In this document: positions 54,090 to 62,268 of the stretch, one piece after another
How the letters are laid out: every line of letters begins with the position of its first letter
Numbering within the stretch: the stretch's first letter is position 1
From: Bacteroidota bacterium
Lineage (GTDB): Bacteria; Bacteroidota; Bacteroidia; Cytophagales; Cyclobacteriaceae
Direction of reading: 5' to 3'
Assembly (NCBI GenBank): GCA_016866235.1
Contig: VGMW01000005.1
Location: 62,001 to 126,000 of the forward strand
Length of the DNA: 64,000 nucleotides
The notes under the pieces: generated by a model
Seen by the model: the letters and a program-made list of their open reading frames with translations, nothing else
Told to the model about the DNA's origin: nothing
The model's database searches: none
Made by a program: the position numbers and the translations under genes

Positions 54090-54127
54090 CAATGCAAAAT
54101 TGTGGCAAAGATGGTATAAAAAGGTGA

Positions 54128-56293
54128 TTATTGACGGATCCTGAATTCAACCCTGCGGTTGATTTCCCGTCCATCCCTTTCATCGTCGTTGGATACCAGT
54201 GGTCTTGATTCACCGAATCCGTCGGAGGTGATCCGACTGGCACCAATACCTTTCCCGATCAGATATTGCTGTACCGCAACTGCCCGCTTTTTGGATAAGG
54301 CAAGATTGAAATTTGCAGGACCATAGTTATCGGTATGACCAACAATTTCAATTCTGGCAGCGGCATTGGTTTTCATAAGTTGTACCAATTGTTCAAGCTC
54401 TGAAGCGGATTCGCTGGTTAAAACATCTGAACCGAATCCAAAGAATATATGCCTAAGTGTTCCGGAAGATCCGTCTCTTACGCGTTGAAGGTTTACAGTG
54501 CGTGTGGCTGTAGTACCCGGGGTGAGTTTAAGGCTTAAATTTTGGAATAGGTAACCTGGTTTTTCAATAGCAAGGCGGTACTCACTTGGTGATGCCAGAT
54601 TAAATTCAGTGTTGTAATCGCCTCCGGCTCCAGAAAATTTAGCCACTGGTTTTCCATCATTGCCTAGCAAACTGACCGTTGCGTCAACCTTTTGTCCTGT
54701 ACTGCCATCCACCACAGCGACCCTGACCGTCGATTTAACCGTGGCGGGAGTTGCCTCTTTTTCCCGGATTGGTTGGACTGTTGATTTAGGCTGTGTTTCT
54801 TTTGTCTTCGCGTCCTGTCCATTCACTACGGTTGGAACAACTTCCGTTTGGGTTGGCTTTACTGGAGTGGTAGTGGTTTCAGGTTTTGGTTGCTCAGTAG
54901 ATTTGGCTTGTTCCGCCACTTTATTTTGCTCTTCTGATTTAAATTCAGGAATAGAAATACGATACAGATCCAGGTAACCCAAACCGCCCGGTCTCACAGA
55001 GGCATAATATCCGTTTTTACCGTCTTTAGTTGCTGTGAAGTAGAGGTCATTGTAGGCAGTGTTGATTGGGTAGCCGAGGTTTTCCGGTTCGGTCCACTTG
55101 TTTTCTTTATAGCTGATCATGCCTGAACGGAAAATGTCGTATTCACCCATGGTCTTTTTTCCCTTAGAGCTGAAATAAAGAATCCTTCCTGTGTAATCGA
55201 TGTAGGGCCCTTCTTCATCATACGCTGAATTGATGACTGGTCCAAGATTTCGAACGTTAATCCAATTACCGTCTTTGTCTTTGTAGGCAGTATAGATATC
55301 AAATCCGCCATATCCTCCGGGTCGATTGGAGGCGAAGTATAATGTTTTTCCATCGCGCGATACCGTGATGCTCGATTCAACCGAATCAGAGTTCACGGGG
55401 TCGGGCATTACAATGGGATCGGACCATGTACCATCCGGCTTTGAATCAGAATAATAGATGTCCCCGTATTGATAGGAGTACAGTGTTTTACCATCTGGAG
55501 AAAAAGCCAGATTGGCATTGTTTTCGAGAATGTTTACCGGCGGGCCAATGTTTGCCGCCCGTGACCATTTACCATCAGTTTTTTTTGAAAAGTAAATGTC
55601 TTCATAAGGCTTATTATCTTTTTCATAAACCTTATCGTTCAGGTTTCCATCGCTTCTTCTTGAAGTAAAAATGACTAAATCTTCTTCCAGGCTAACCGAT
55701 GGACCATAATCATCAAATTCAGAATTGATTTCAGGCCCCAGGTTTTCAATTTTAAAATCCTTGGGGAATGCCATGAATTCCAATCCGTTTTTACACTCCT
55801 GAATTCTTTTATCAATCTCTGCTAGGGTGATTCTCCCGCGATAGGCAGTGCGGCCCTGAGCAACTTTGTTTCTAAAAAGGTAGTAGTACTCGATGGCTCT
55901 GTCAAGTTTGAGTCCATATTGAAGGCTATGTCCTATATAATACTCGAGGTCTGACCGGTAAGTTGGACGCTGACGGTAAATTCGCATCAGATAAATTTCC
56001 GCCCGGTCCCGATCGATGGTGCTCAGGTGGTACCACGCGGCATCAAAATTAGCTTCAAGGTTGGTGGTGTCGAGATTCGCAGCCTGGACCATAATCTCGC
56101 GGATGTCGTTTGGGGCTAGTGAAGCTTTGCGCATCTCTTTGGCCATGTTCAACAGTTCAAGTGCCTGTGCAGGATCCTGATCCTGGGCAAAGGTTAACCT
56201 TGTGGATCCGAGGAAAATAAAGAAAACGATAGCCGGGATAAGCCGGAACCGTGTGTGGTGATTCGGGGCGATCAGGGAAAAAATGAGCCTCAT
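54128..56293 (-). CDS. PorE-like OmpA family protein (TPR, beta-propeller, regulatory domain, OmpA)
   Basis: A signal peptide ending in FAQ is followed by TPR-like helices (about residues 30-150). A PD40/WD40-like propeller (about 175-440) has repeats such as VSRDGKTLYFASNRPGGYGGFDIY. A T/P/K-rich linker, a carboxypeptidase-regulatory-like domain (about 510-590) and a C-terminal OmpA domain with IVGHTDNYGPANFNLALSKKR complete the protein. This order is that of PorE, the peptidoglycan-linked outer-membrane protein of type IX secretion. The start at 56293 (MRLIFSLIAPNHH) was preferred over a TTG three codons before. The neighbouring porT supports the role, although several OmpA-propeller paralogues exist in this phylum. 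Confidence 0.85.
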   Translation of the reverse strand: MRLIFSLIAPNHHTRFRLIPAIVFFIFLGSTRLTFAQDQDPAQALELLNMAKEMRKASLAPNDIREIMVQAANLDTTNLEANFDAAWYHLSTIDRDRAEIYLMRIYRQRPTYRSDLEYYIGHSLQYGLKLDRAIEYYYLFRNKVAQGRTAYRGRITLAEIDKRIQECKNGLEFMAFPKDFKIENLGPEINSEFDDYGPSVSLEEDLVIFTSRRSDGNLNDKVYEKDNKPYEDIYFSKKTDGKWSRAANIGPPVNILENNANLAFSPDGKTLYSYQYGDIYYSDSKPDGTWSDPIVMPDPVNSDSVESSITVSRDGKTLYFASNRPGGYGGFDIYTAYKDKDGNWINVRNLGPVINSAYDEEGPYIDYTGRILYFSSKGKKTMGEYDIFRSGMISYKENKWTEPENLGYPINTAYNDLYFTATKDGKNGYYASVRPGGLGYLDLYRISIPEFKSEEQNKVAEQAKSTEQPKPETTTTPVKPTQTEVVPTVVNGQDAKTKETQPKSTVQPIREKEATPATVKSTVRVAVVDGSTGQKVDATVSLLGNDGKPVAKFSGAGGDYNTEFNLASPSEYRLAIEKPGYLFQNLSLKLTPGTTATRTVNLQRVRDGSSGTLRHIFFGFGSDVLTSESASELEQLVQLMKTNAAARIEIVGHTDNYGPANFNLALSKKRAVAVQQYLIGKGIGASRITSDGFGESRPLVSNDDERDGREINRRVEFRIRQ

Positions 56294-56397
56294 TGATGCC
56301 AAAGGGCTAAATTTAACGAAAAAAGTTGACCTCCTTACCTTGTGCTAAGCCTAATCGTCTGGTTTAAAAGGGTTTGGATTTCCAATTCAATTAGGGG

Positions 56398-56991
56398 ATG
56401 AAAATATCAAGCGCAGAATTCGTTAAGAGTAGTGCAAAACCAGGACAGTGTCCAACAGATCGGTTTCCGGAGTTTGCCTTTATCGGGCGTTCCAACGTTG
56501 GAAAGTCCTCACTCATCAACATGATTGTTGGTATTTCCAATCTCGCCAAAATATCATCCACGCCAGGAAAGACAAGGTTGATTAATCATTATTTGATCAA
56601 TCGATCCTGGTATCTGGTTGACTTACCCGGCTATGGTTTTGCGTCCGTTTCTAAGTCAGAAAAGGAGCTTTTTTCAAAAATGATAAGCGTTTATTTATCA
56701 GAGCGGGAAGTGCTCCTAAATACATTTGTCTTGATTGATTCCCGATTAAAGCCGCAGGCCCAGGACTTGCAGTTTATTGAATGGATGGGTCAGGCTGGTC
56801 TGCCATTCACTTTGGTTTTTACCAAAGCCGATAAGCTAACCAGACAACAACTTCAAAAAAATTTGAAACACTACGAGGGTGTTCTGCTTGAATTCTGGGA
56901 AGAGCTTCCGCCAATGGTGGTCACGTCCTCCAAAACAAAAAACGGGAGAGGGGAGATTCTTGAATCGATCCAGAAACTTGTAAAGCCTTAG
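56398..56991 (+). CDS. engB: Ribosome biogenesis GTPase EngB (YihA/YsxC)
   Basis: EngB is a small essential GTPase for assembly of the large ribosomal subunit. G1 is GRSNVGKSSLIN, G3 is DLPGYG, G4 is TKAD and G5 is TSSKT. The 197 residues include the family loop ISSTPGKTRLINHY. It lacks the circular order of RsgA and is cytoplasmic. The ATG at 56398 matches the family start. Confidence 0.95.
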   Translation: MKISSAEFVKSSAKPGQCPTDRFPEFAFIGRSNVGKSSLINMIVGISNLAKISSTPGKTRLINHYLINRSWYLVDLPGYGFASVSKSEKELFSKMISVYLSEREVLLNTFVLIDSRLKPQAQDLQFIEWMGQAGLPFTLVFTKADKLTRQQLQKNLKHYEGVLLEFWEELPPMVVTSSKTKNGRGEILESIQKLVKP

Positions 56992-57008
56992 GAGAAATTA
57001 ATATTGTT

Positions 57009-57016
57009 TAAGTTTG
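57009..57016 (+). promoter_or_regulatory. -7 box of the DUF5606 gene
   Basis: TAAGTTTG matches TAnnTTTG exactly and lies 15 nt before the ATG. No TTG sits at the normal -33 distance. Confidence 0.4.
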
Positions 57017-57031
57017 CCGCTCTAAAAATTT

Positions 57032-57433
57032 ATGGAATTAAAAGACATCGCCGCCGTATCAGGTAAAAGTGGGCTCTTCAAAATTATCAGTCCAACCCGT
57101 ACGGGTTTTTTGCTGGAGTCCATGGACGAATCAAAAGCAAAACTTGCTGTACCCGCCAATCAAAAAATTTCTGTTCTGGAGGAAATATCCATTTATGTCA
57201 ACACTGCTGAAGGAACCACTCCATTAAAAGACGTCTTGGTTGCTGTTCACAAAAAATTTGGTGACGCGCTACCGATTACCCACGATGCGGATCCTAAAGA
57301 TCTGAGAAATTTCATGATGCAGGTCCTGCCTGAGTATGATGAGTCGAGGGTGTATAACTCAGATATTAAAAAGCTAATTCGCTGGTACCTGGTTATCAGC
57401 AAACAAGCTCCTGAAATTCTGACTGCTGGTTGA
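57032..57433 (+). CDS. DUF5606 family protein
   Basis: This 133-residue soluble protein begins MELKDIAAVSGKSGLFKIIS and continues with SPTRTGFLLESMDESKAKLAV. The family is confined largely to Bacteroidota and has no assigned function. Two parts are visible: an N-terminal beta-rich half with an SH3-like look, and a C-terminal helical half (DLRNFMMQVLPEYDESRVYNSDIKKLIRWYLVI, cited by its end KKLIRWYLVI). It sits 40 bp after engB and is convergent with the aminoacylase-like gene. Confidence 0.85.
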   Translation: MELKDIAAVSGKSGLFKIISPTRTGFLLESMDESKAKLAVPANQKISVLEEISIYVNTAEGTTPLKDVLVAVHKKFGDALPITHDADPKDLRNFMMQVLPEYDESRVYNSDIKKLIRWYLVISKQAPEILTAG

Positions 57434-57436
57434 GGT

Positions 57437-59113
57437 TTATTGTCCAGCTCTTGCTGGTTGAATTACTCTTTTGGAAGCAAGGTTTTGTTTCCAGCCAGCG
57501 CCTCTGATGGCTCTTCCTGGAAATTTTCCTGTGTGTTCTCCGTTGTCCAAAACCTGGACCCCATTTACAAACACATGTTCCACCCCGCTGGCATAGGCGT
57601 GAGAATTTGAAAAGGTAGCGTTATCCCTTATGTTTTCCTGATCAAAAATTACGACGTCTGCATAGTGACCGGTTTTCAGAAGTCCACGCTTTTCAATTTG
57701 AAGGTTTGCTGCCGGAAGAGAAGTCATTCTTCTAATGGCTTCTTCAAGCGACATAATCTTTTCTTCCCGAACGTATTTACCGAGAAGTCTGGCAAAGCTA
57801 CCGTAGGCTCTGGGGTGGGTAGGGGATTCATTTTTAGGAGCTTCATTGGCAATACTTGCGGCATCGGAGCAAATGGATACGAATGGAAGTTTAAGCATCC
57901 GTTTCACATTGTCTTCTGAAATCAAAAAAAAGATGCAGGGAATTGGAAAAGAGGACTGATCTGCAATTATTAGACCTAGCATGGTCTCATCCGGGTTTTT
58001 TCCATGCAATCTTGAAATTTCATCCAACCTTTTATTCTGGTACAGTTCATTCAGGGAGTCTTTATGAAATGCAAGAATCAGTACGTCTCGTGGATCTGAA
58101 TTTTTTTGTGGGATTCCTAGTTCCAGATCTTTTAAAACTCGTTTTCTGATTTCAGGATCCTTTAAGCGTTTGCGCATGGCCGACATGCCTCCTTCTTGCA
58201 CCCAGGTTGGCAGCCTGGCAGTAAGGCCGGTGCCACTGGCATTATACGTGTACATGTTTGCGGTAATTTTTAATCCTGCTTTTTGTGCACTGTCTATCCG
58301 GTTAATAACTGTGTCAATTTTATTCCAGTTGCGTTCGTGGTTTATCTTAAGGTGATAGATCTCTGTTTTTATTTTAGCCTCATGGGCAATTCTGAAAGTT
58401 TCGGTCAACGCCGCCATTATTCGGTCACTCTCACTTCGCATGTGGGTAATGTACATACCGCCGTAAGAGGAGGCTACCTTTGCCAATTCGGTGAGTTCGC
58501 TGGTGGAGGCGTAGTCTGCAGGTGCATAAATTAAGGATGAGCCAAGACCGAATGCGCCTTCTTGCATGGCTTGCCGCACCAGATTTTTCATTTGCGTCAA
58601 TTCAGTTGGATTGGGAGCACGGTTTTCAGCGTTCAGGACGTACATCCTAACCTGGGTAGCGCCGACAAAAGATGCAATGTTTGGCGTCACACCTTTTTTT
58701 TCGGCATAGGTTAGGTACTGACCAAGGGTGGCCCAGCGCGTATCTTTTTTTCTCGGTTTGCGTGGGCCAGGAGACCAGCCTTCTCCGAAAATTTCTAGTG
58801 TGACACCTTGCTTGATGTCACTCATAGAGCGCCCGTCCTCCAGTAAAGCCTGGTCGGCCCAGCTAAGCATGTTAATAAAACCGGGCGAAATGGTTTTCCC
58901 CGATGCGTTAATCTCTTTTTTGGCAGATGTGTTCCTTAAATCACCAATGGCGGCGATGGTATCGCCTGATATGGCCAGGTCTGCCTTGAATCCCTCCGTT
59001 CCACTACCGTCAACAATGGTTCCGTTTTTTATGAGGATGTCATAAGTTGTTTGACCATGGCAGCTGCAAAGGATGAAAAGACAGACTATTGAAAGCGGGA
59101 TTTTTTTTCTCAC
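57437..59113 (-). CDS. D-aminoacylase-family lipoprotein with altered metal site
   Basis: A lipoprotein signal (ILCSC, cysteine at residue 18) is followed by an amidohydrolase-superfamily domain of the N-acyl-D-amino-acid deacylase group (558 residues). Histidines in MYITHMRSESD and EIYHLKINHE and the aspartate in SICSDAAS align with the zinc ligands and catalytic aspartate. The usual HxH motif is replaced by PGFINMLSWADQ. The GNCG cysteine segment is replaced by FGEGWS. The enzyme may bind a single metal or use a different site. The export signal puts it on the envelope. Confidence 0.85.
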   Translation of the reverse strand: MRKKIPLSIVCLFILCSCHGQTTYDILIKNGTIVDGSGTEGFKADLAISGDTIAAIGDLRNTSAKKEINASGKTISPGFINMLSWADQALLEDGRSMSDIKQGVTLEIFGEGWSPGPRKPRKKDTRWATLGQYLTYAEKKGVTPNIASFVGATQVRMYVLNAENRAPNPTELTQMKNLVRQAMQEGAFGLGSSLIYAPADYASTSELTELAKVASSYGGMYITHMRSESDRIMAALTETFRIAHEAKIKTEIYHLKINHERNWNKIDTVINRIDSAQKAGLKITANMYTYNASGTGLTARLPTWVQEGGMSAMRKRLKDPEIRKRVLKDLELGIPQKNSDPRDVLILAFHKDSLNELYQNKRLDEISRLHGKNPDETMLGLIIADQSSFPIPCIFFLISEDNVKRMLKLPFVSICSDAASIANEAPKNESPTHPRAYGSFARLLGKYVREEKIMSLEEAIRRMTSLPAANLQIEKRGLLKTGHYADVVIFDQENIRDNATFSNSHAYASGVEHVFVNGVQVLDNGEHTGKFPGRAIRGAGWKQNLASKRVIQPARAGQ

Positions 59114-59162
59114 GGGTTATTTAAGTTCAAAAGAATCATCAATCGAGCTTAAAAATAAACTC

Positions 59163-59185
59163 TTTCAGAAAATTTCTTTCTGAAA
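59163..59185. repeat. 9-bp inverted repeat
   Basis: TTTCAGAAA (59163-59171) and TTTCTGAAA (59177-59185) have a 5-nt spacer. They lie in the 255-bp gap between the aminoacylase start and the transposase end. This may be a regulatory site or a hairpin linked to the transposase. Confidence 0.45.
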
Positions 59186-59368
59186 AAGTGATTTAATGGT
59201 GAATATGTTGACTAAGGAACATGAAATGGTCTAAAATTCAGAGAAGTCTTTAGTCTGAATTGGAAACGTATAGAATTTTGGTAGGGGTATCAGTTTTGTT
59301 GATGGTTGTATAATTTGAAAATTTTGCTGTTGATCCTTTTTCCAAAATAATGATTAGGTATTTCGTGT

Positions 59369-59824
59369 TTAGGGATCAAACATGTATTTCTTATCGCGTT
59401 CTATTTTATCGGCATCAATAAATCTTTCATACTCAGTTTCCAAGGAATCCTTTCGATGGTGTTCTTCTTGTCTTGCTATATAGTTTATGATGGTTTTAAG
59501 GTTAGGGGCTCCGACCGAAAAGGCGCCATATCCTTTTTGCCACTCAAATCTCCCTTGAACCAACTTGTTTTCATTGATCCATCTTGATGAATTGGATTTA
59601 ATATCTCGGGCAATATCATCAATGCAGCAGGTAGTTTTGAGTCCTAATAGGATATGAATATGATTCGGCACTCCATTAATGATTATCATTTTCTGGTTTT
59701 TGTTGGTCACAATACCAGTGATGTATTTGTAAAGATCTGTTTTCCATTCCCTGTTAATAAGCGGAGCTCTATACTTGACAATGATCACCAGGTGCACATG
59801 AAGTTTTGAGTAAGTATTTGCCAT
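59369..59824 (-). CDS. IS200/IS605-like Y1 transposase, REP-associated type (RAYT)
   Basis: This single-strand transposase family acts on hairpins through one tyrosine. The HUH motif is H55-I-H57 (VPNHIHILLGL) and the likely nucleophile is Y115 (IINYIARQEEHHR). The N-terminus YSKLHVHLVIIVKYRAPL is typical. At 151 residues it is slightly longer than IS200 TnpA, and the C-terminus is charged. No TnpB is adjacent, and the upstream side is packed with palindromic repeats, which is the arrangement of REP-associated transposases rather than of an intact IS200. The gene appears complete. Confidence 0.87.
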   Translation of the reverse strand: MANTYSKLHVHLVIIVKYRAPLINREWKTDLYKYITGIVTNKNQKMIIINGVPNHIHILLGLKTTCCIDDIARDIKSNSSRWINENKLVQGRFEWQKGYGAFSVGAPNLKTIINYIARQEEHHRKDSLETEYERFIDADKIERDKKYMFDP

Positions 59825-60001
59825 ATCAGATTATATTTTTTCTTGAATGATTTCTGTTGTTCAACTTTCAAAGCTCAGTGCTATTCAGTGAAAATTGAGC
59901 TCTAGCTTATCCTTCAGATCATTACTTTAAGCCTACGACCTTGAAGATTATCACTTTAAAAGGTCTTATTACTTGTTTGACTCTAGCGGTGAGAACTTGA
60001 C

Positions 60002-60284
60002 GCTCCTGACGGAGCTCTTAGGGCTCTTTAGTGATATTAAGCTCCTGACGGAGCTCTTAGGGCTCTTTAGTGATATTAAGCTCCTGACGGAGCTCTTAGG
60101 GCTCTTAGTGATATAAAGCTCCTGACGGAGCTCTTAGGGCTCTTTAGTGTTATAAAGCTCCTGACGGAGCTCTTAGGGCTCTTAGTGATATAAAGCTTCT
60201 GACGGAGCTCTTATGGCTCTTTAGTGATATAAAGCTCCTGACGGAGCTCTCAGGGCTTTTTAGTGATATAAAGCTCCTGACGGT
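60002..60284. repeat. Tandem palindromic repeat array A (38-39 bp unit, seven copies and a partial)
   Basis: Units begin at 60002, 60041, 60080, 60118, 60157, 60195 and 60234, with a broken eighth at 60273. Each starts with the hairpin GCTCC-TGAC-GGAGC, then TCTTAGGGCTCTTTAGTG and a short A/T tail. Units at 60080 and 60157 lack one T. Copies differ at only a few positions, so the array is young or kept homogeneous. Confidence 0.92.
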
Positions 60285-60316
60285 GCCAATCTTGAATGGA
60301 GGCTTGTAGTTAATGG

Positions 60317-60514
60317 CACTTTCCTACTTCATGAGCGGCACCTTGGCGCTAGAGTATTGATTATCGCTTGGTTGGATTCAGCTCCGTCAGGAGCGGCACT
60401 TTGGCGCTAAAGTATTGGGTAGGGCCTGATTGGATTCAGCTCCGTCAGCAGCGGCACCTTGGTGCTAGAGTAGTGAGTAGTGCTTGGTTGGATTCAGCTC
60501 CGTCAGGAGCGGCA
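60317..60514. repeat. Tandem palindromic repeat array B (58-bp unit, inverted relative to A)
   Basis: Units begin at 60317 (first 16 bp degenerate), 60375, 60433 and 60491 (partial). Each carries the hairpin GCTCC-GTCA-GGAGC, the reverse complement of the array A core, followed by GGCACYTTGGYGCTARAGT. The array ends a few bases before the mnmE stop codon. Confidence 0.9.
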
Positions 60515-60521
60515 TATTTCC

Positions 60522-61886
60522 TCACTTTCCGATACAAAAACGACTGAATATCTGTTCGAGCAGGTCGTCTGAGGAAATGGTCCCGGTAAGCTCACCGAGG
60601 TGGTGTAAGGCCTCTCTTAAATCCTGTGCAAGTAAGTCACCGGAAACTTTTGTTTCCAAACCTTCTATGGCTCTTTGCAATGCGTCGCGGGTTGACCTTA
60701 ATCCTGCGTAATGTCGTGCGTTGGTCACCACAGTTTCACCTGGTCGTATGGTCATATCTCCAAAAAGCTCAACCACTCGATTCTTTAGGAGTTCAATGTT
60801 TAATCCCGATTTGGCTGAAATGCAGACAAAGCCCTTGCTTTCAAGCCATGCTAGGTTTTCCACCTTGGCCTGATCAGCTTTACTTCCAATCAATAAGACA
60901 GGAATCTTGTACGCTTTTGCTTCCTTGATCTCATTTTCAACGACCTGCAAATCTAAATTCGACGCATCCACCAGGTACAGAATCAATGAGGCCAGCTTCA
61001 TTTGCTCCTTGGTTCTGGAAACGCCAATGGCCTCAATGGGATCGTCCGTTTCCCGAAGTCCGGCAGTATCCATAAAGCGTAACGTGAGTCCACCCATATG
61101 AACCACGTCCTCAATGACATCGCGGGTTGTTCCGGGAATCTCTGAAACGATGGCACGTTCCTCATTGAGCAATGCATTGAGTAAAGTTGATTTTCCTGCA
61201 TTGGGTCTTCCCGCGATCACAGTTCTTACTCCGTTTCGGATCACATTACCGCGATCAAAGGAATCAATCAATGGCTCAATCTTTTGAAGCAAAGCCCTGA
61301 GCATATCTTTTAATACATCGCGACGAGCAAACTCAACATCCTCCTCACTAAAATCCAATTCCAGTTCAATCAAAGAAACAAAACTGATCAGTTGTTCTCT
61401 GAGAACTGCTAATTCTTTTGAAAATCCACCTTTAATCTGATTTAACGCTGTGAGTCTGGCGCTCTCATTTTCGGCATGAATTAAGTCTGCAACCCCTTCT
61501 GCCTGGGTGAGATCCAGTTTCCCATTTAAAAATGCTCGACGGGTAAATTCACCAGCCTGCGCGGGTCTGGCTCCTCTGCGGATAAGTGCCTTAATTATTC
61601 CGGTCGCAATAAGTGGTGATCCATGGCAGGATATTTCAATGGAATCTTCCCCAGTATAAGAATGAGGAGCACGAAACAAGGATACGAGCACCTCATCCAA
61701 TACGCTGTCTTTCTCGTAAAGTTTTCCGTAATGAATGGTATTTCCTGCCTCGCCACCCAACTCCTTTCCTCTAAACATTCCAGATACTATCGATATGGCA
61801 TCCGGACCTGAAAGTCTGACCACCGCCAGAGCACTGACACCTGTGGGTGTTGCTAAGGCTGTAATGGTGTCGTTATGATGGCTCAT
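60522..61886 (-). CDS. mnmE: tRNA modification GTPase MnmE
   Basis: With MnmG, MnmE installs the carboxymethylaminomethyl group on wobble uridine. An N-terminal folate-binding domain, a helical domain and the inserted G domain are seen, with G1 GRPNAGKSTLLN, G2/G3 PGTTRDVIED and DTAGLRETDD, G4 GSKAD and the conserved C-terminal FCIGK. The 454 residues are complete. Its start overlaps the DUF423 gene end by 14 bp. It works in the same wobble-uridine pathway as MnmA, encoded at 23566. Confidence 0.96.
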   Translation of the reverse strand: MSHHNDTITALATPTGVSALAVVRLSGPDAISIVSGMFRGKELGGEAGNTIHYGKLYEKDSVLDEVLVSLFRAPHSYTGEDSIEISCHGSPLIATGIIKALIRRGARPAQAGEFTRRAFLNGKLDLTQAEGVADLIHAENESARLTALNQIKGGFSKELAVLREQLISFVSLIELELDFSEEDVEFARRDVLKDMLRALLQKIEPLIDSFDRGNVIRNGVRTVIAGRPNAGKSTLLNALLNEERAIVSEIPGTTRDVIEDVVHMGGLTLRFMDTAGLRETDDPIEAIGVSRTKEQMKLASLILYLVDASNLDLQVVENEIKEAKAYKIPVLLIGSKADQAKVENLAWLESKGFVCISAKSGLNIELLKNRVVELFGDMTIRPGETVVTNARHYAGLRSTRDALQRAIEGLETKVSGDLLAQDLREALHHLGELTGTISSDDLLEQIFSRFCIGK

Positions 61887-62268
61887 TGCTTTTGTATTTT
61901 TTCAAAACAGCAATAAACAAGCATGCCCATCCCACGATAAGTAATCCTCCTCCAAGCGGCGTGATCAATACGAGGGGGAAAACAATCTCTGTGAGGCAGA
62001 TCATATATAGGCTTCCACTGAAACATAAGACACCTGCAGTGAGTGCTAAAGAACTAAAGTCAAACCATTTAATTTTTTTATCGGACAGCAATCCAATGAT
62101 TAATAAGCTTAGGCCATGGATCATCTGGTAATGAACAGCCAAATCCCAGGTATTGGCGCGGCCCCTGGCTTCAAGTAATTTTTCCAAGGCGTGAGCACCA
62201 AAAGCACCAAGTCCAACAGATAGTCCCATCAAAAATATTCCTGTTAGCAGTGTGGTGCTTTTGTTCAT
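61873..62268 (-). CDS. DUF423 family membrane protein (YgdD-like)
   Basis: This small integral membrane protein of 131 residues has four predicted helices and the DUF423 pattern: GLSVGLGAFGAHALE near the N-terminus, VHYQMIHGLSLLIIGLL in the centre and TPLGGGLLIVGWA later. No function is established. It overlaps mnmE at its end and the YggS gene at its start (4 bp), so the three share an operon. Confidence 0.88.
   Translation of the reverse strand: MNKSTTLLTGIFLMGLSVGLGAFGAHALEKLLEARGRANTWDLAVHYQMIHGLSLLIIGLLSDKKIKWFDFSSLALTAGVLCFSGSLYMICLTEIVFPLVLITPLGGGLLIVGWACLFIAVLKKYKSNEPS

Larger units (their letters stand above)
59825..60521. other. Repeat-rich intergenic region between transposase and mnmE
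   Basis: This stretch holds a 177-bp leader upstream of the transposase start with a short AGCTCA/TGAGCT repeat (59872-59901). Two tandem palindromic arrays then follow in opposite orientation, described separately. I see no other gene. Confidence 0.7.

Noticed and set aside
59369-59824. Complete IS200 insertion sequence
   Set aside because: I could not define two matching ends around the gene, and the tandem repeats on one side point to a REP-associated transposase instead.
60002-60514. Possible CRISPR array
   Set aside because: The units are contiguous with no unique spacers between them, unit length is set by the repeat itself, and no cas genes are nearby.
60626-60928. Plus-strand reading frame of 100 residues inside mnmE
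   Set aside because: mnmE on the opposite strand has every family motif; this frame is its antisense shadow.
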